DNA from: Isochrysis galbana
Lineage: Eukaryota; Haptophyta; Isochrysidales; Isochrysidaceae
DNA length: 64,000 nt
Reading direction: 5' to 3'
Assembly (NCBI GenBank): GCA_018136815.1
Contig: CM030933.1
Span: forward strand, 4,268,341-4,332,340
Shown here: piece after piece, positions 1 through 10,237 of the stretch
Layout: each line of letters begins with the position of its first letter
Position numbering within the stretch: the stretch's first letter is position 1
The notes under the pieces: model-generated
What the model saw: only the letters and a program-made list of their open reading frames with translations
Databases searched by the model: none
What the model was told of the DNA's origin: nothing
Program-made: the position numbers and the translations under genes

Positions 1-343
1 TGAGCTGGCCTCCAGGAGCCTCCAGGGGCCGCCAGAGAGCAGCTGCAGGCCTGCCGCAGGCGCGCCATCGCGCGTGCCGCAGGGGAGAGGAGAGAGAGCG
101 CGGAGAAGGGGGTGGGCGGAGCGAGAGCTCCGCTCACCCCATCGCTCCTCGTCGTTCAACCAGACAGCGAACAACTACACATACTCAAAATATGTCTATG
201 GGACCAAAGGCTTTCCGTGTCACAACGCGGACAGTGCATTGCCCAGGCGCAGCTGTGGTATGCGCGCGTCTTCAACTCCACGTTCGTCCTGCCCACGGAA
301 GTGTAACTCACTGTCCCATCTTTTCTGTCGCTTTTACTAAACA
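1..343. other. Upstream stretch with no supported gene
   Basis: The first ~110 bases are purine- and GC-rich. The rest resembles ordinary upstream sequence of the gene beginning at 344. Short open frames overlap on both strands, but none shows a recognisable domain. A gene ending outside the window to the left cannot be excluded. Confidence 0.4.
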
Positions 344-796
344 ATGGGCAACACCGCCGGGCGAATCGACAATCACGGCTTCGGAATCGGAAAGTATGAC
401 GTCGACACACAAGACCCCAAGAATGCACATGTTAAAGCGGGATGCAAAATGACCATCTTCTCCGAAGCCGGCTTCAAAGGCGAACACAAAACCATCAACG
501 GCCCGTCGATGCTCAGCTCAGAAGACGTGCGGTGGGAGGTTGTCGACCTAAAGGCTATCGGATGGACTCAGCCAGTGCGCTCCCTAGAAATAGAGTGTCA
601 TCCGGACTCGGCAGCGGCCAAACGAAAAAGCGAATTTCAAGCTGAAGTAACCAAAATGTTCGCAAAGGGAGCCGCATTTTTGCTAGGAACCATCGTGCTC
701 GCAGTACTTGTCATCATTCTCTTGTGGAAATTACTCAACAAACGGTCCACCGAAAAAAATCCAAAGGGATACGACACCGCGCCACAGGCTAAATAA
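344..796 (+). CDS. Small single-pass membrane protein with beta/gamma-crystallin-like domain
   Basis: Intronless, 150 residues, with an ATG at 344 and TAA at 794-796 followed at once by an A-rich AATAAA-like stretch. Residues ~33-85 resemble a beta/gamma-crystallin module: FSEAGFKG fits the aromatic-x4-aromatic-x-G signature, and the module closes with a hydrophobic strand and conserved Ser (VRSLEIE). A single strong membrane segment lies at ~105-130 (FLLGTIVLAVLVIILLW), followed by a short basic tail. The N-terminus MGNTAG fits the N-myristoylation pattern, so the crystallin module could be cytosolic and doubly anchored. Its base composition is visibly less GC-rich than the neighbouring genes, which could mean acquisition from a virus or bacterium. 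That is inference only. The molecular function is unknown; family members usually bind calcium, but calcium-binding residues are not clear here. Confidence 0.6.
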   Translation: MGNTAGRIDNHGFGIGKYDVDTQDPKNAHVKAGCKMTIFSEAGFKGEHKTINGPSMLSSEDVRWEVVDLKAIGWTQPVRSLEIECHPDSAAAKRKSEFQAEVTKMFAKGAAFLLGTIVLAVLVIILLWKLLNKRSTEKNPKGYDTAPQAK

Positions 797-957
797 AAAG
801 AGCACTTAAACAATCCAGACGGGGAGTGTTCATGTTAATCACCACAAACTCAATCCGTTTGTACCTTAATAAGGGGGTCCTTTAAGTAAAACTTATACCG
901 TCCACATGGGGGGCACTTGCGAAAAAAACAACCAAACCTGAGGTTGCACCCTTTTCC

Positions 958-1085
958 CAATAGCTCTCGGGGGATTTTCTCGGTCCCCCGGTAGCTCTCG
1001 GTGGGGCTGTTGGCGATCGGGAGAAAATTTCCCCCCGATAGCTCCCGGGGCCCCCCGAGAGCTCCTGGGGGGCGTTGGCTCCTGG
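958..1085. repeat. Cluster of nested inverted repeats downstream of the crystallin-like gene
   Basis: Variants of TAGCTCTCGGGGG and its complement CCCCCGAGAGCT alternate four or more times. A longer arm, roughly AGCT(C/A)TCGGGGG followed by ATTTTCTC, pairs with GAGAAAATTT then CCCCCCGATAGCT about 35 bases later. The block can fold into strong GC-rich stems. It lies between the convergent ends of the genes at 344-796 and 1126-2672, so it could act as a transcript terminator or be a mobile-element remnant. Confidence 0.6.
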
Positions 1086-1125
1086 GGGGTAACATATACA
1101 TGCACGTAAATATTAGCAGTAGTGA

Positions 1126-2672
1126 TTATTTTTTCTTTATTAGCCCAAAGGAGAGCTTAGGCCGTTTCGTGCCCGACGCGTCGCTACTACCGTGGCTGCG
1201 GTTCAGAACACGATCAAGTTCGGCAGCCTCTTCCGCCTTCTTCTTTTGCTCCTCTCGTTCGGATTCAAGGCGCGCTTGCAGCTCGAGGAACTTTTTCTCA
1301 GACAAAGCACGCTGCACTTCAATCGCTTTTGCTGCCTTTACTGCCTCGGCTGCCAAAGCCTCCCGCTGTGTCGCAAGCTTCCTCTCAGCCTCGGCTTGAC
1401 GCTCGCGCTCCTTCGTTCTAGCAGCCTGGCGAGCTTGTGCCACTGCGGCAGCTACCTCTGCGGGAAGAGACTCTTCCATGAGCCTACGAGCCTAAGAAGA
1501 GCCAAAAAAATTGAAGGAGGATGGATCAAGAAAAGCCCCGCCTATTCTACAGGTCTTTCGATATGATGTGCCCATGGGTGCAATTGCAGGGCGTGGCAAA
1601 GTCTGGCTTGACTTGCATGACCGGGACAGTGCACGAACACTGCAGGTGAGTAATCTGGCTCTGGTATAGTGGATCTGCGGGTTGCCAACACCTCTGCAAT
1701 CTCGGGGGCCATCGCCACCTCAGCTTCTATTGCACGGCGTTGTGCCTCTGCTTCGATGGCCCGCTCAAGCTCTTCTTTCACCGCTGACTCGAACATCTCC
1801 TCCTCCATCACGCGCATAGTTTCCTTTCGCCAAAGCTCGGTTGCCTCCGCCTCGGCCGCACGTCTTGCTGCCGCTTCTTTGTCCCTCTGCACCCACTGTT
1901 CCGATGGATCCACCTCGAGCTGTGCGTCACCACCAGGTCTGCTAGGAGGCACAGGAGTGACCAGGTTGTCAAGGGAATCGTGCTGAGTATGGGTAGAAGT
2001 CGGAGCCGCTCGGCATAGATCCTTGCGCTCGTCTGCGGCTGAATACCCTTTCGCCTTCTCTGTGTTGTCATCACAATGGAACAGTGGAGGTGCCTTAGGT
2101 GGTAAGATGATGATCCCCTCCTCTGCTGCCTCGTTGCTCTGGCTCATTTCGGAGCTCCCACTCGAACTTTCGCTGCACGAGCGTGCAGCACGGGCTGATT
2201 CACGCCCTCCATCACGGTTGCATGCCTTCGACAAGTCGTGACGCTCTCTACTCCGGCTGTGCCGCGGCCGCCGCCGCTCGTCGCCTCTGGTCTCAAAATG
2301 ATGCATCCGCTCCATCTTCTCATGTGGTTGTCTTCTCTCCCTCTCCCAGCCCCTTTCCCTGTCTTTTCGCCAGTCTTTCTCCTTGTCTCGCATTCTATCT
2401 ATCTCGCCATCTCTCCCCCAGTCTCTATGAGTGGCTCTCCCCCTCCTCTCTCTCTCCCTCCGCCTCTCTCCCTCCCTCCGCCTCTCTCTCTCCTCCTCGC
2501 TGGAGCTGCTGCTTTCACTGCGGCTCGGTTTGCGGCGGCCTCTCGAGCGGCTGCGACGCCGGCAGCGGCTGTCACGCCGCCGTCCGCGCTCCAAACTCCG
2601 GTTACGCAAGCCCGTGCCGTCTCGCCGCGCCGAGCAGCGCTCCCGCCCACCACCACACCGCCACGCCTCCAT
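1126..2672 (-). CDS. ARGLU1-like arginine/glutamate-rich splicing factor (two exons)
   Basis: Exon 1 is 2672-1692 and exon 2 is 1491-1126; the intron 1691-1492 has GT (GAG|GTGTTG) and AG (TTCTTAG|GCT) ends and keeps frame, giving 448 residues. The N-terminal ~170 residues are RS/RE-rich (many SRSR, ERER and RRR runs) as in SR-related nuclear proteins. A serine/acid-rich linker follows. The C-terminal ~170 residues form a long charged coiled coil. The coil joins across the intron as AEARRLMEESLPAEV, closely matching the ARGLU1 segment around VEEAKRIMEKQL, and the protein ends RPKLSFGL-IKKK, the ARGLU1 tail signature (RPKLSFSL). ARGLU1 proteins act in the nucleus in pre-mRNA splicing and as transcriptional coactivators. 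The N-terminal RS domain is unusually long compared with the animal protein. The family call is fairly sure; the function is by homology. Confidence 0.75.
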
Positions 2673-4197
2673 CGCTTTCTCAGGAGGAGAGGAGAAGAGG
2701 GATAAATCGTTGTACTGAGTACTTCTTTTAGATACAAGAGAAAAGGGAGAGAGGAGGGAGGGACAGGTTCTGTTGCTTGGTCGGAGACAGAGAAGAAACA
2801 GAGAAAAGAGAGGAGACGTAGCAGACGACAGGAGTCGCGTGACATAGGAGTATACTCTACTCTACTCCTATACTCCTCTGGAGTGGTACTCCTATGGAGA
2901 AGATGTGTGCTTGCTTCACTTTTTTGTGAGAGAGCACTGAAGAAAGAGGAAGAGAGAAGAGAGAGAGAGAGTAGTGCAAAAAAAGTACTCCCTCTGCGTA
3001 TACTACTTGCTACTCTAGAGTAAAGTAGTCTACCTCCGTTTCAAAACTGAAACCTTTGGCTGTCGGTTGGCCCAGGGAGAGCTATAGTGAAGACTTTTAA
3101 TTCTATGAGATAGCGGATACAATGGGGCGTTGTCCTGTGGCGGAAGATCGATAAGATCGATCTCAGATCATTATGGAAGACCGGCATTCGTGATCTTGTC
3201 CAAGAGCCAAGAGGTCAATAGTGAAAAGTGCGCGTATCGCCGGTGGCGGGAGAGCGTTCCGCGAATCGGCTTCTTTGTGCTTGGGATTGATTGAGATGCC
3301 GAGGCTGAAAGTGGTGGAGCGTGTGGAGCCACCTCAGCATGGCAAGTGGCAGCAAGTGGCAAGCGCAAGCGCCCCGGAGGCCGGAGGTCACGTTCCGTCG
3401 AATATGGAATATGGGACAGACTCAGTTGAGCTATCAAATGTTCATGGTTAATTTATAGTCGTCATAGATAGTAGCTACAATAACAATAAAATTTTATGGC
3501 ATTTTAACATTAAATTTTCATGTGTCATGTGGCAGTTCAAATTAACGACATTAAAAGGGGGTAAAGCCACTGCTCAAACTCAAACACCGGACACCAATGC
3601 CAGTGCAGCGCTTCTCCTTCTTTGTCATCCTTTCTCCATCCATCCTGGGCGACTACCTCCTTCACTCCGTCACGCGTGATAAGTGATAAGACGTAATAAG
3701 ACGGCCTCCTTGTCCTGAATCCAGAGTTGAGCAGCTAACCGCCGCAGCACTTCCACCATGGGGCCTCTCCAACGCTCGCCTTGCTGGCCATGGGTGCCGC
3801 CCAGAGGCCTCTGTCCTCTGTATGCCTTGCGACCAGAGATGGGGGGGGGGCTACAAGAGAGATGTGCTAGATAAAAATTAAGAAGTTAAAGTTTAGGCAT
3901 GCGGCATGCATGTAGCGGTATCCCATGATTCATAAGTCACCAGCTTCGATGTGAGCGATACGCACCTAACTAACACATACACAGAACACCTTGCGATGAT
4001 TTCTCAACGGCCTCCACCGTGCACCAGAAATTGACTAGAGGAGACTTGCGATCTCGGTGAACATATATGCACGCACGACTTACACATATGGGGCGGGACG
4101 CCGTCTTTTCACAACAAATTTCTTGATAATGGTGCCGGCCGCCGTCTTAGGACTTCCGAAGTCCGGCCGTAGTAGGATGCCCGCATTGCACCGCGCA
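2673..4197. other. Intergenic spacer
   Basis: Just upstream of the ARGLU1-like gene (2850-3020) is a dense set of TACTCCT/AGGAGTA words and purine-rich (GAGA)n, probably core-promoter or 5' leader sequence. An AT-richer segment lies at 3430-3560 (AATAAAATTTT). A poly-G run of 10 or so is near 3841. No open frame with recognisable features was seen. Confidence 0.4.
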
Positions 4198-6744
4198 CTA
4201 CAAGTCCTGGGTCGCCGGCGCAAGGGGTTCAGTATTGCCACTCCCATAGCATTGGGTATCGGACCTAGTTGGTTTGGAGGCCATCGAAACCATCGGAGAA
4301 GATACTCCGTCCTCCGTGCAACGATATGGTGCATCATTGTGATAAGGTGCCTCATTGCACGCTCTCAGAGAAAATCTTTCCATGATAGCACCGACGAAAG
4401 TGCGCGTCCTATGCTGGTCTGCCAACTCGTGAGAAGGAATGCTATGCGATTGAGAGATGAAGGTGACGTACAAGGAAGGCGCGATGGTCGAGAGGGGCGA
4501 GGGATCCTCGGCGTAGCAGACATAGCTGAGAATAGGGGGGGGCGGGGAAGGGAGTTGCAGTGTAAGTATGTGGCGACGTGACGACAACTTGTAAAGGCGC
4601 ACCGGGGTGGTTCACGAATGAAGTCGACCGCCGATGGCAGTCGATTTCGCTCGGTCGCCTCGTGAGGGATGTGTATGATGGCACACTCGCCTCTACCGAT
4701 TTGTGTGCATCGACAGGGCATCAGCCGACCCCCCGCCACGTACGCAGCTCATCCTCACACATGATGCCATGGCTAGATCGTGGTCGGCGGCGTGTGCCGG
4801 GGAATCACTCACAGCGCGGCGACCCCCGCATTCACAGCCGAGGAGACGATGGACAAGGAAGCATAGCCTATGGCGAACCCGGCAACTTGCGCTTGCCACC
4901 AGAGCGCTGATCCGGAGCCAGAAGTGGTTCGGCCCCACAACCCAGCGAAAGAAGCACAGCAAAGCCCGCCCACTGCACAACCGAGCGAGAGAGCCGATTG
5001 CACAATCTCTCGTTGCATGAGTACCTTTGGACAAGGGCAGTGTCATAAGTTTGGAGGGTTGGATCAGGGTGGCTCCCTTCACACAAGTGTTCCGTCATTT
5101 GTGTCCACTCTCCGTGTCATGATGGTGCAGTCCTTCACATGGCGGCGCCATGGAGAGTAGAAACGCAAACAGCGGTGAAATGTTGCGCGGCGCGGGCTAA
5201 ATATGAGCAGGAGTCAGAGCACCACGATGTGCACGCATGGTGAGCTCATGAGGCTAGCAAGCCTCAAGCAAATGAGCGCCTTATTTAGCCGTGCGATGCA
5301 TACCTCAACTCCCGAATGATGAACAAGGAGCGTCCAAGTGTCCCGCGAGGCACACGTGAAGGACTTGCCGTGGAGCGCCACCTGTCGAATGGTGGGAAAG
5401 CGGGATTGGCAGCCATGGCAAGTAGGCAAGGCCGTGCCATCAGCGCAGAGCCACGAGATGCCGTCATCCGCCGCAAGCTCCCGTCCATGAAGTACCTGTG
5501 TGTACGCATACTCGTTGCAAAAGCGGAAAAGGACGTCTACAAACCCCAAAAGGCAGAGCCCGGCCGAGCGTACTACACGCGGGCAGGGCAACCGCTTGGA
5601 CATCATATACGCCATGGACCGGATCGCCTGAGGCAAGGGGAATCGCGATCGAGAATGGACTGAAGAACGACTTTGCTACAAGAGACGCACACAGTGATAA
5701 TGAACGCACCTGTAGTGTGGACGCGAGTAGCGCGCCAAGACACAGCGATCCAAACGAAGTTGTGCATGCTCGGCGCAAAGAGCAAGCTGTTGGACGTGGT
5801 GGGACGTTGGGAGACAGAAAATACCACGACCCGATAGTTCCTGCGTGAGTTTTTTCCATTGGACATGGCGTGCGTAAGAAGCAGTACCCGCGAGCAGTGG
5901 TCCAAAAGATGCAACAGCGTCGCACTGCCCAGTGAGAAGCTGTGGCCATCGCACGCACGCCCTCCGCCGTTTGAAGGCCTCGCCTCAATGGCAACGGACC
6001 TGCTATCGTCGTATGCACCACTGCCTTGATAGTCTGCAGCGTCCAGAAGAAGGAAAGGACGAGTAATGCAATGGATGCGCCCTGGTTAGAAAGTTGCAAA
6101 GTCGAGGCGAGCGCCGATGACCAGAGCAGCAGCCATAGAACGCCGAGGATCGCACCAATGGCTGCGACCAACAAAGTCGCAGGGAACGCACGCAAAACAA
6201 GTGCAACGGTGGAGACGAGAAGGGCACTGAAGTCGAGGGTCCGCTTGTTCAGTAGAATGGTCGCAATGCATACTACGCAGAAAGCCAGTGAGAGCAGCCC
6301 GAGCGTGATGCCAGCGGCACCTCCATTAGCCAACAACCACACAGCGTTGCCTAGAGCTAGCATTGTGCCCGCTGATGCGCCCAGGAAAATGATGACTCGC
6401 GCGCCCGTCTGGATGATGGCCAACCAAATAAGAGCAAGGACGGCTGACGAGGTTGATGCAACGGCTAGAGTCGTCATCGTTTCCGCGCTGGCCGTTGCCA
6501 AAGAAATGGCCGGCTTGCTGGGCGACGCCGGCGCTGATGGTGGGCTGGACAAGGCTGCGACTCGCGTGCCATTCACAATCGCGATTGCCAGGACGCCCAC
6601 GAGATGCAAGACGAAGAGTAGGGCAAATGTGACGTCACGATATGCATCTGCCAGGGGACACAGAGATGGGTGTTCAGGAGGGTCTACTGAACGAGGCCAG
6701 GATGCGCGCCCGCTGTCCGTCGCATGAACACGTTTTATGAACAA
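4198..6744 (-). CDS. Choline-transporter-like protein (CTL/SLC44 family), multi-exon
   Basis: Polytopic membrane protein of the CTL/SLC44 (yeast Pns1) family; some members carry choline or ethanolamine and others remain orphan. Exons worked out: up to 6744-6000, 5840-5710, 5627-5496, 5381-5304, an exon ending at 4813, and 4525-4198, each with GT/AG ends and consistent phase. Family hallmarks in order are YRDVTFALLFVLHLVGV (first membrane helix after a soluble N-terminus), many Ala/Leu helices, VVHTTIAG joined to TIGSWYFLSP, SLRRACTTSFGSLCLGALL, FRFCNEYAYTQVALHGKSF, SRDTW, FAIGYASLSIVSSAVNAGVAAL and YVCYAEDPSPL. The exon holding the residues after SGVE (5304 to ~5030) is not resolved, and no ATG precedes YRDV in the first exon, so a 5' exon is probably missing. 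The C-terminal tail after the AEDP motif is uncertain. Confidence 0.8.
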
Positions 6745-7789
6745 TCAGAGCTCCAAACTAGCGGCTTGCAGATAATTCCATTCTTCCGTCCTAAACGCGC
6801 CGCAGCCAAGGCGATGGGAAGGGCCAGCTTGCTCTTCAGCGTCCCGCGATGGGTGGGGCGGAGATTGGTAGGTAGGTGCTCGAGGGTGGAGGGGGAAAGG
6901 GGGGGGAAGTAGGTAAAGTGAGTTGCGGGCGAGATCCGGATGGACCATTGAAGAGAGGGGATTGAGGGGGAGGGGGAGCAGGGTAAGAGAGGGGGGAGAG
7001 GGGGGAGAGAGGAACAGACTTGGGTGGGTGGGGTGAGAAAGAGGAAGCGGAAGCGGAAGAGAAGGTGGGTGTGTGGGAGGGGAAGCGAAAGGCGGAGACT
7101 GTGATGGAGAGGAGGAAGGATGGCTGGTGGGATGGGCAAAGGAGAGGGCAAAAGGGAGAAGAGGGAGGGGGAGAGGGTGGGAGGCTGTGTGGGAGGGTGG
7201 GCGAGAGTGAGCGAGCGAGCGAACGAGCGAGCGAGAGGGCGGGGAGAAGAGAAGAAGCAGCGCGGGAAGGGGTGGTGGGCGGAGGGAGCGAGTGCGTGGG
7301 AAAGAGGGAGCGGGGGCAACAGATCGGGAGGCGCGAGGGAAGTGGAGAGAGGGGTGTCGGACCTGTGCGGCTGAGCCGTCCATCGCTCTGCAGCATCGGC
7401 TCCGCTGTCGTGGCCATCTCAGCCAGGCTTCCTCCTCCTCCTCTCTCTCCCTCCCTCCCCCCCTCTCTCTTTCTCTCCGCCGCCAGCTCCCGAGCTTCCA
7501 CGCCTGCCCTGAGGGAAGCAACCAGACCCTCCCTCGCTCCCTGGACCGGCCAGCCAGCCGCTCGCCCTCTCGCTCTCTCTCTCTCCCCTCTCTCCTCTCT
7601 CTTCTCTCCTCTTCTCTCCCTCTCCCTCCCCCTCCCCCCCCCCCCTAAAGTACTTGTGTGGTCGATCCCCCCCCCCCCCCCCCCTCTCTCCCCCAGAGAC
7701 CTTCTTCCTCTCCTCTATTCATCTGTACCCTCATGGGTTTATATATGTGTATGAACGTCCATGTCGGTCGTGTGCGGGTGGGGTGGGGT

Positions 7790-7822
<33 letters not shown>
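7790..7822 (+). repeat. Homopolymer of about 33 G
   Basis: An uninterrupted G run preceded by GGGTGGGGTGGGG. It could form G-quadruplexes. Its true length is doubtful because such runs assemble poorly. Confidence 0.8.
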
Positions 7823-7823
<1 letters not shown>

Positions 7824-7984
7824 GGTCCCGGGGTGTGTGTGTCTGGTGCACGCCGTGTGGGACGTCCGCCTTGTACCGTATACTTTACATATCGCCTTAT
7901 TACTCTACTGGGTGTCGTCCTCCCCTCCGCACCAAAGAAGAAGAGTACTCTTGGTAGTAGGTAAACCACAGACAAACTACATGT

Positions 7985-8232
7985 ATTCACACTTGAGCTA
8001 CCCTGACTAGATAAGCCCGGAATGGATGTGTTTGCCATGTCGTAGGGATAGTCTTATCTCTACTCGCACACGCACAGCTAGATATGGGACGGGAGGGTGG
8101 GAGAGCGAGAACCGGGCGCGCTCAGCAGTTGAGCGGTAGTGAAGCGCGGTGACTACTAAACCGAGCATTCACACTTGAGCTACCCTGACTAGTGACTAGC
8201 TAAGCCCGGAATGGGGAATGGACGTGTTTGCC
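7985..8232 (+). repeat. Two-copy direct repeat
   Basis: Copies at 7985-8036 and 8167-8232 share ATTCACACTTGAGCTACCCT, then GACTAG and AAGCCCGGAATGG, and end with GTGTTTGCC. The second has small insertions (TGACTAGC and GGGAAT). The spacing of 182 bases suggests an old local duplication. Confidence 0.75.
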
Positions 8233-8352
8233 GCTCGCACCCTGAAGCAGCTCGACTGCGACCGGCCTTAGAGGCTATCTCGAATTTGATATCCATGGTC
8301 GAGAAGCCAGCTGAGAAGGGCGAATGCTGCCTGCTAACTGCCTAAGAAGGCC

Positions 8353-8778
8353 CTACCGTAGGGTCAATGTAATGTTAAACTCTGGTGGAGGTGCTAGGCG
8401 CCCATCCTCCGAGCCAATCCCCTCATCCCCTCGAATACGGGGCACCTTGATCGCTTCCGCCGCTGAGGATGCGCCTGATCTGATGGAGTGTCCTAAGTAG
8501 GCGAATCCGGGCGGCGCTACGATGCTCGAATGCTGAAGCCCACGAGCTACCCAAGCAGACATGGTGGCTGTCGTGGGAGGGGGCTCTCCCGGGAGTTGGA
8601 AGAGGAACGGCTGAGGGTCGCCGAGCGCCCGCTTACATGCGAGGAACCGGTGAGCCAGCCGGACCACGTCCGGAACTGCCGACGGCACGCCGTGAGATGG
8701 AGGCGGGTCGATGGGAATGCGGACGATGCGCCTTGACGCTACGTGTTTACGTTGCTTCTCGGTAAGCCGCAGCCACAT
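8353..8778 (-). pseudogene. Fragment of a tyrosine-recombinase retroelement (DIRS-like) integrase
   Basis: A 141-codon open frame resembling the C-terminal half of DIRS/PAT-type tyrosine recombinases. Landmarks are LACKRALGDPQPFLFQLPGE, a helix ending STIVAPPGFAYLGHSIRSG, and SAAEAIKVPRIRG. The segment GHSIRSGASSAAEA holds the His-x-x-Arg pair of the active site. The catalytic tyrosine and the usual GGW region after RIRG are not visible; that part is replaced by an acidic, unrelated tail. No matching reverse transcriptase lies nearby, so this is a stranded piece of a dead element. The start codon is not certain. Confidence 0.6.
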
Positions 8779-9262
8779 GTAGTTTTTTGATCGATGCCAA
8801 AGTCATTGGTGGCGAGAAGTGTCGTGGAGTCCTGGCGCCCCATGAAGAGGAAGGCAAGACTGATGGCGAAGGCAGTTCAGAGGCGCGTGGCCTCCAAGAA
8901 GGGGTCGGAAAGGCGGGGTTCTTGGAGCGCCGTGAGGAGGACTGTGAGGATCGCTGACGCCGGAAGTGGAATACGAGAGTGTTTTCTTTTCATAAACACC
9001 CTTGTCTCCATACTCTCACCGACGAGAATTTCGTTGTAGTGTCGAAAAGTCGCAAGGCACCGCCATAAGAACGACCATAAGATTCATCGTAACATCACCG
9101 TAAGATTAAGGTAATGTGTTCACGACTGTAGATATTAAAAGTCAACAATAGGCAATAGGGTCTGTGAATGTTGTTGTATAAATGACCATGGACATTTGAT
9201 GGCTGCATTCCATTGATGTCCCATAATTGACGGAACGACACCTTACGGTGGAACAACTTAGG
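8779..9262. other. Spacer with a solo transposon-end-like motif
   Basis: No gene seen. At 9244-9262 the string TACGGTGGAACAACTTAGG is identical to the right end of the TIR element at 41287-41771, so a solo end or degraded copy of that family sits here. Confidence 0.4.
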
Positions 9263-9465
9263 GCCACGACAGGCCAGGGCGGGCGAATGGGGCGAGCCTG
9301 TGAGTGAGAGAGTGGGTCAGTAGGGCAGTGTGCTCCTGGCAAGCCATCAGGCATGCCAGGGGCCAAGGGCCAAAGGGATGGGTGGTTCCTCCCCCATGGC
9401 AGGGGAGGAGTGGAGAGGGGGGGGGGCTCGTGCCCCCCCATGGGTCAACCAAGTATAAACTTCGT
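9263..9465 (+). repeat. Dispersed repeat family A, copy 1
   Basis: About 200 bases from GCCACGACAGGCCAGGGCGG to the terminal hairpin AAGTATAAACTT, with the landmark TCCCCCATGGCAGGGGAGGA in the middle. It aligns over its full length with 54090-54283; shorter or weaker copies lie at 15167-15312 and, inverted, at 28441-28526. Confidence 0.8.
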
Positions 9466-10237
9466 TGGTTCGTGCTCTTAGATAGAACGCCGTGGCTCCA
9501 CCTCGAGAAAGACAGGGGGGCGAGGAAGGGGATGGCGGTGCTAGGGCCTGCATCCTGCATGCATCTGCACCTGCCATGAGGCATGTCAAGGCAGGGTGGG
9601 TGGCGGAACGACAGCAGGAACGTAGACGGGAGTGCGAGTGACCGGGATCGATGCACGAGACGCGGGCTCTCCAGTTCCCTGGCACGTCCTTTGATGAGAT
9701 AGAGCGCATTTCTCCACTTACTTACTACACAGGCCATTAAGTTGTTCCAAGTAAGGAAGCTCGTTCTTTCCTTGCATTGCCTTGTGAACCAATGCCCACT
9801 AAAATGATAGTATGTCAAGCGCAGTCGCGAGGTATCGTCGTCGTATTTGTGCAAGAAGATTCAAGTAGAGAGAAGAGTGGAGACGTGGCCATAGTAGCCG
9901 CTAGTACCCGCATGGTAGTCACGATCCGGTGAGAATGTGTTGCGCCATTTTGGCTTTCAGAGCACAGCCAAGCACGTGAGATAATGCCCTTGGAGACGCT
10001 TTGAATGGCGTCGACTCTGAAGTTCTAGCATGGCCCCTTGCGTTGTTGTTTTGAGGCCATGGTTTAGCAGCATTGAGAAGAGATGAGTTGAGCTTGCAGG
10101 CGGCTCGTCGTCGCCGGGGCAGCCCCGGATACGACACTGTCCTCGTATTTGGCGCATCGCTAGCCTTCAGCTCTGTATAGACGAGGAAATGTCTCATAAG
10201 ACGTTCGATCGTACAGTAGGTTGCACATGACGTGGAT
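9466..10237. other. Intergenic spacer
   Basis: Contains no recognisable gene. The sequence around 9728-9742 (TTAAGTTGTTCCAAG) resembles the left end of the TIR element at 41287-41771. Confidence 0.3.

Larger units (their letters stand above)
6745..8352. other. Low-complexity spacer (CT/GA-rich, poly-G, poly-C)
   Basis: From ~6890 to ~7690 the plus strand passes from purine-rich GGGAGAGG repeats to pyrimidine-rich CTCTCTCC repeats. This produces long artefactual open frames of Ser/Pro/Leu or Arg/Glu/Gly on several frames, which are not annotated. Poly-C runs occur near 7639-7646 and 7668-7684. No gene is supported. Confidence 0.6.

Noticed and set aside
6735..7754. Several 200-residue Ser/Pro/Leu-rich or Arg/Glu/Gly-rich open frames
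   Set aside because: They come from (CT)n/(GA)n low complexity, are open in most frames at once and lack domains or splice logic.
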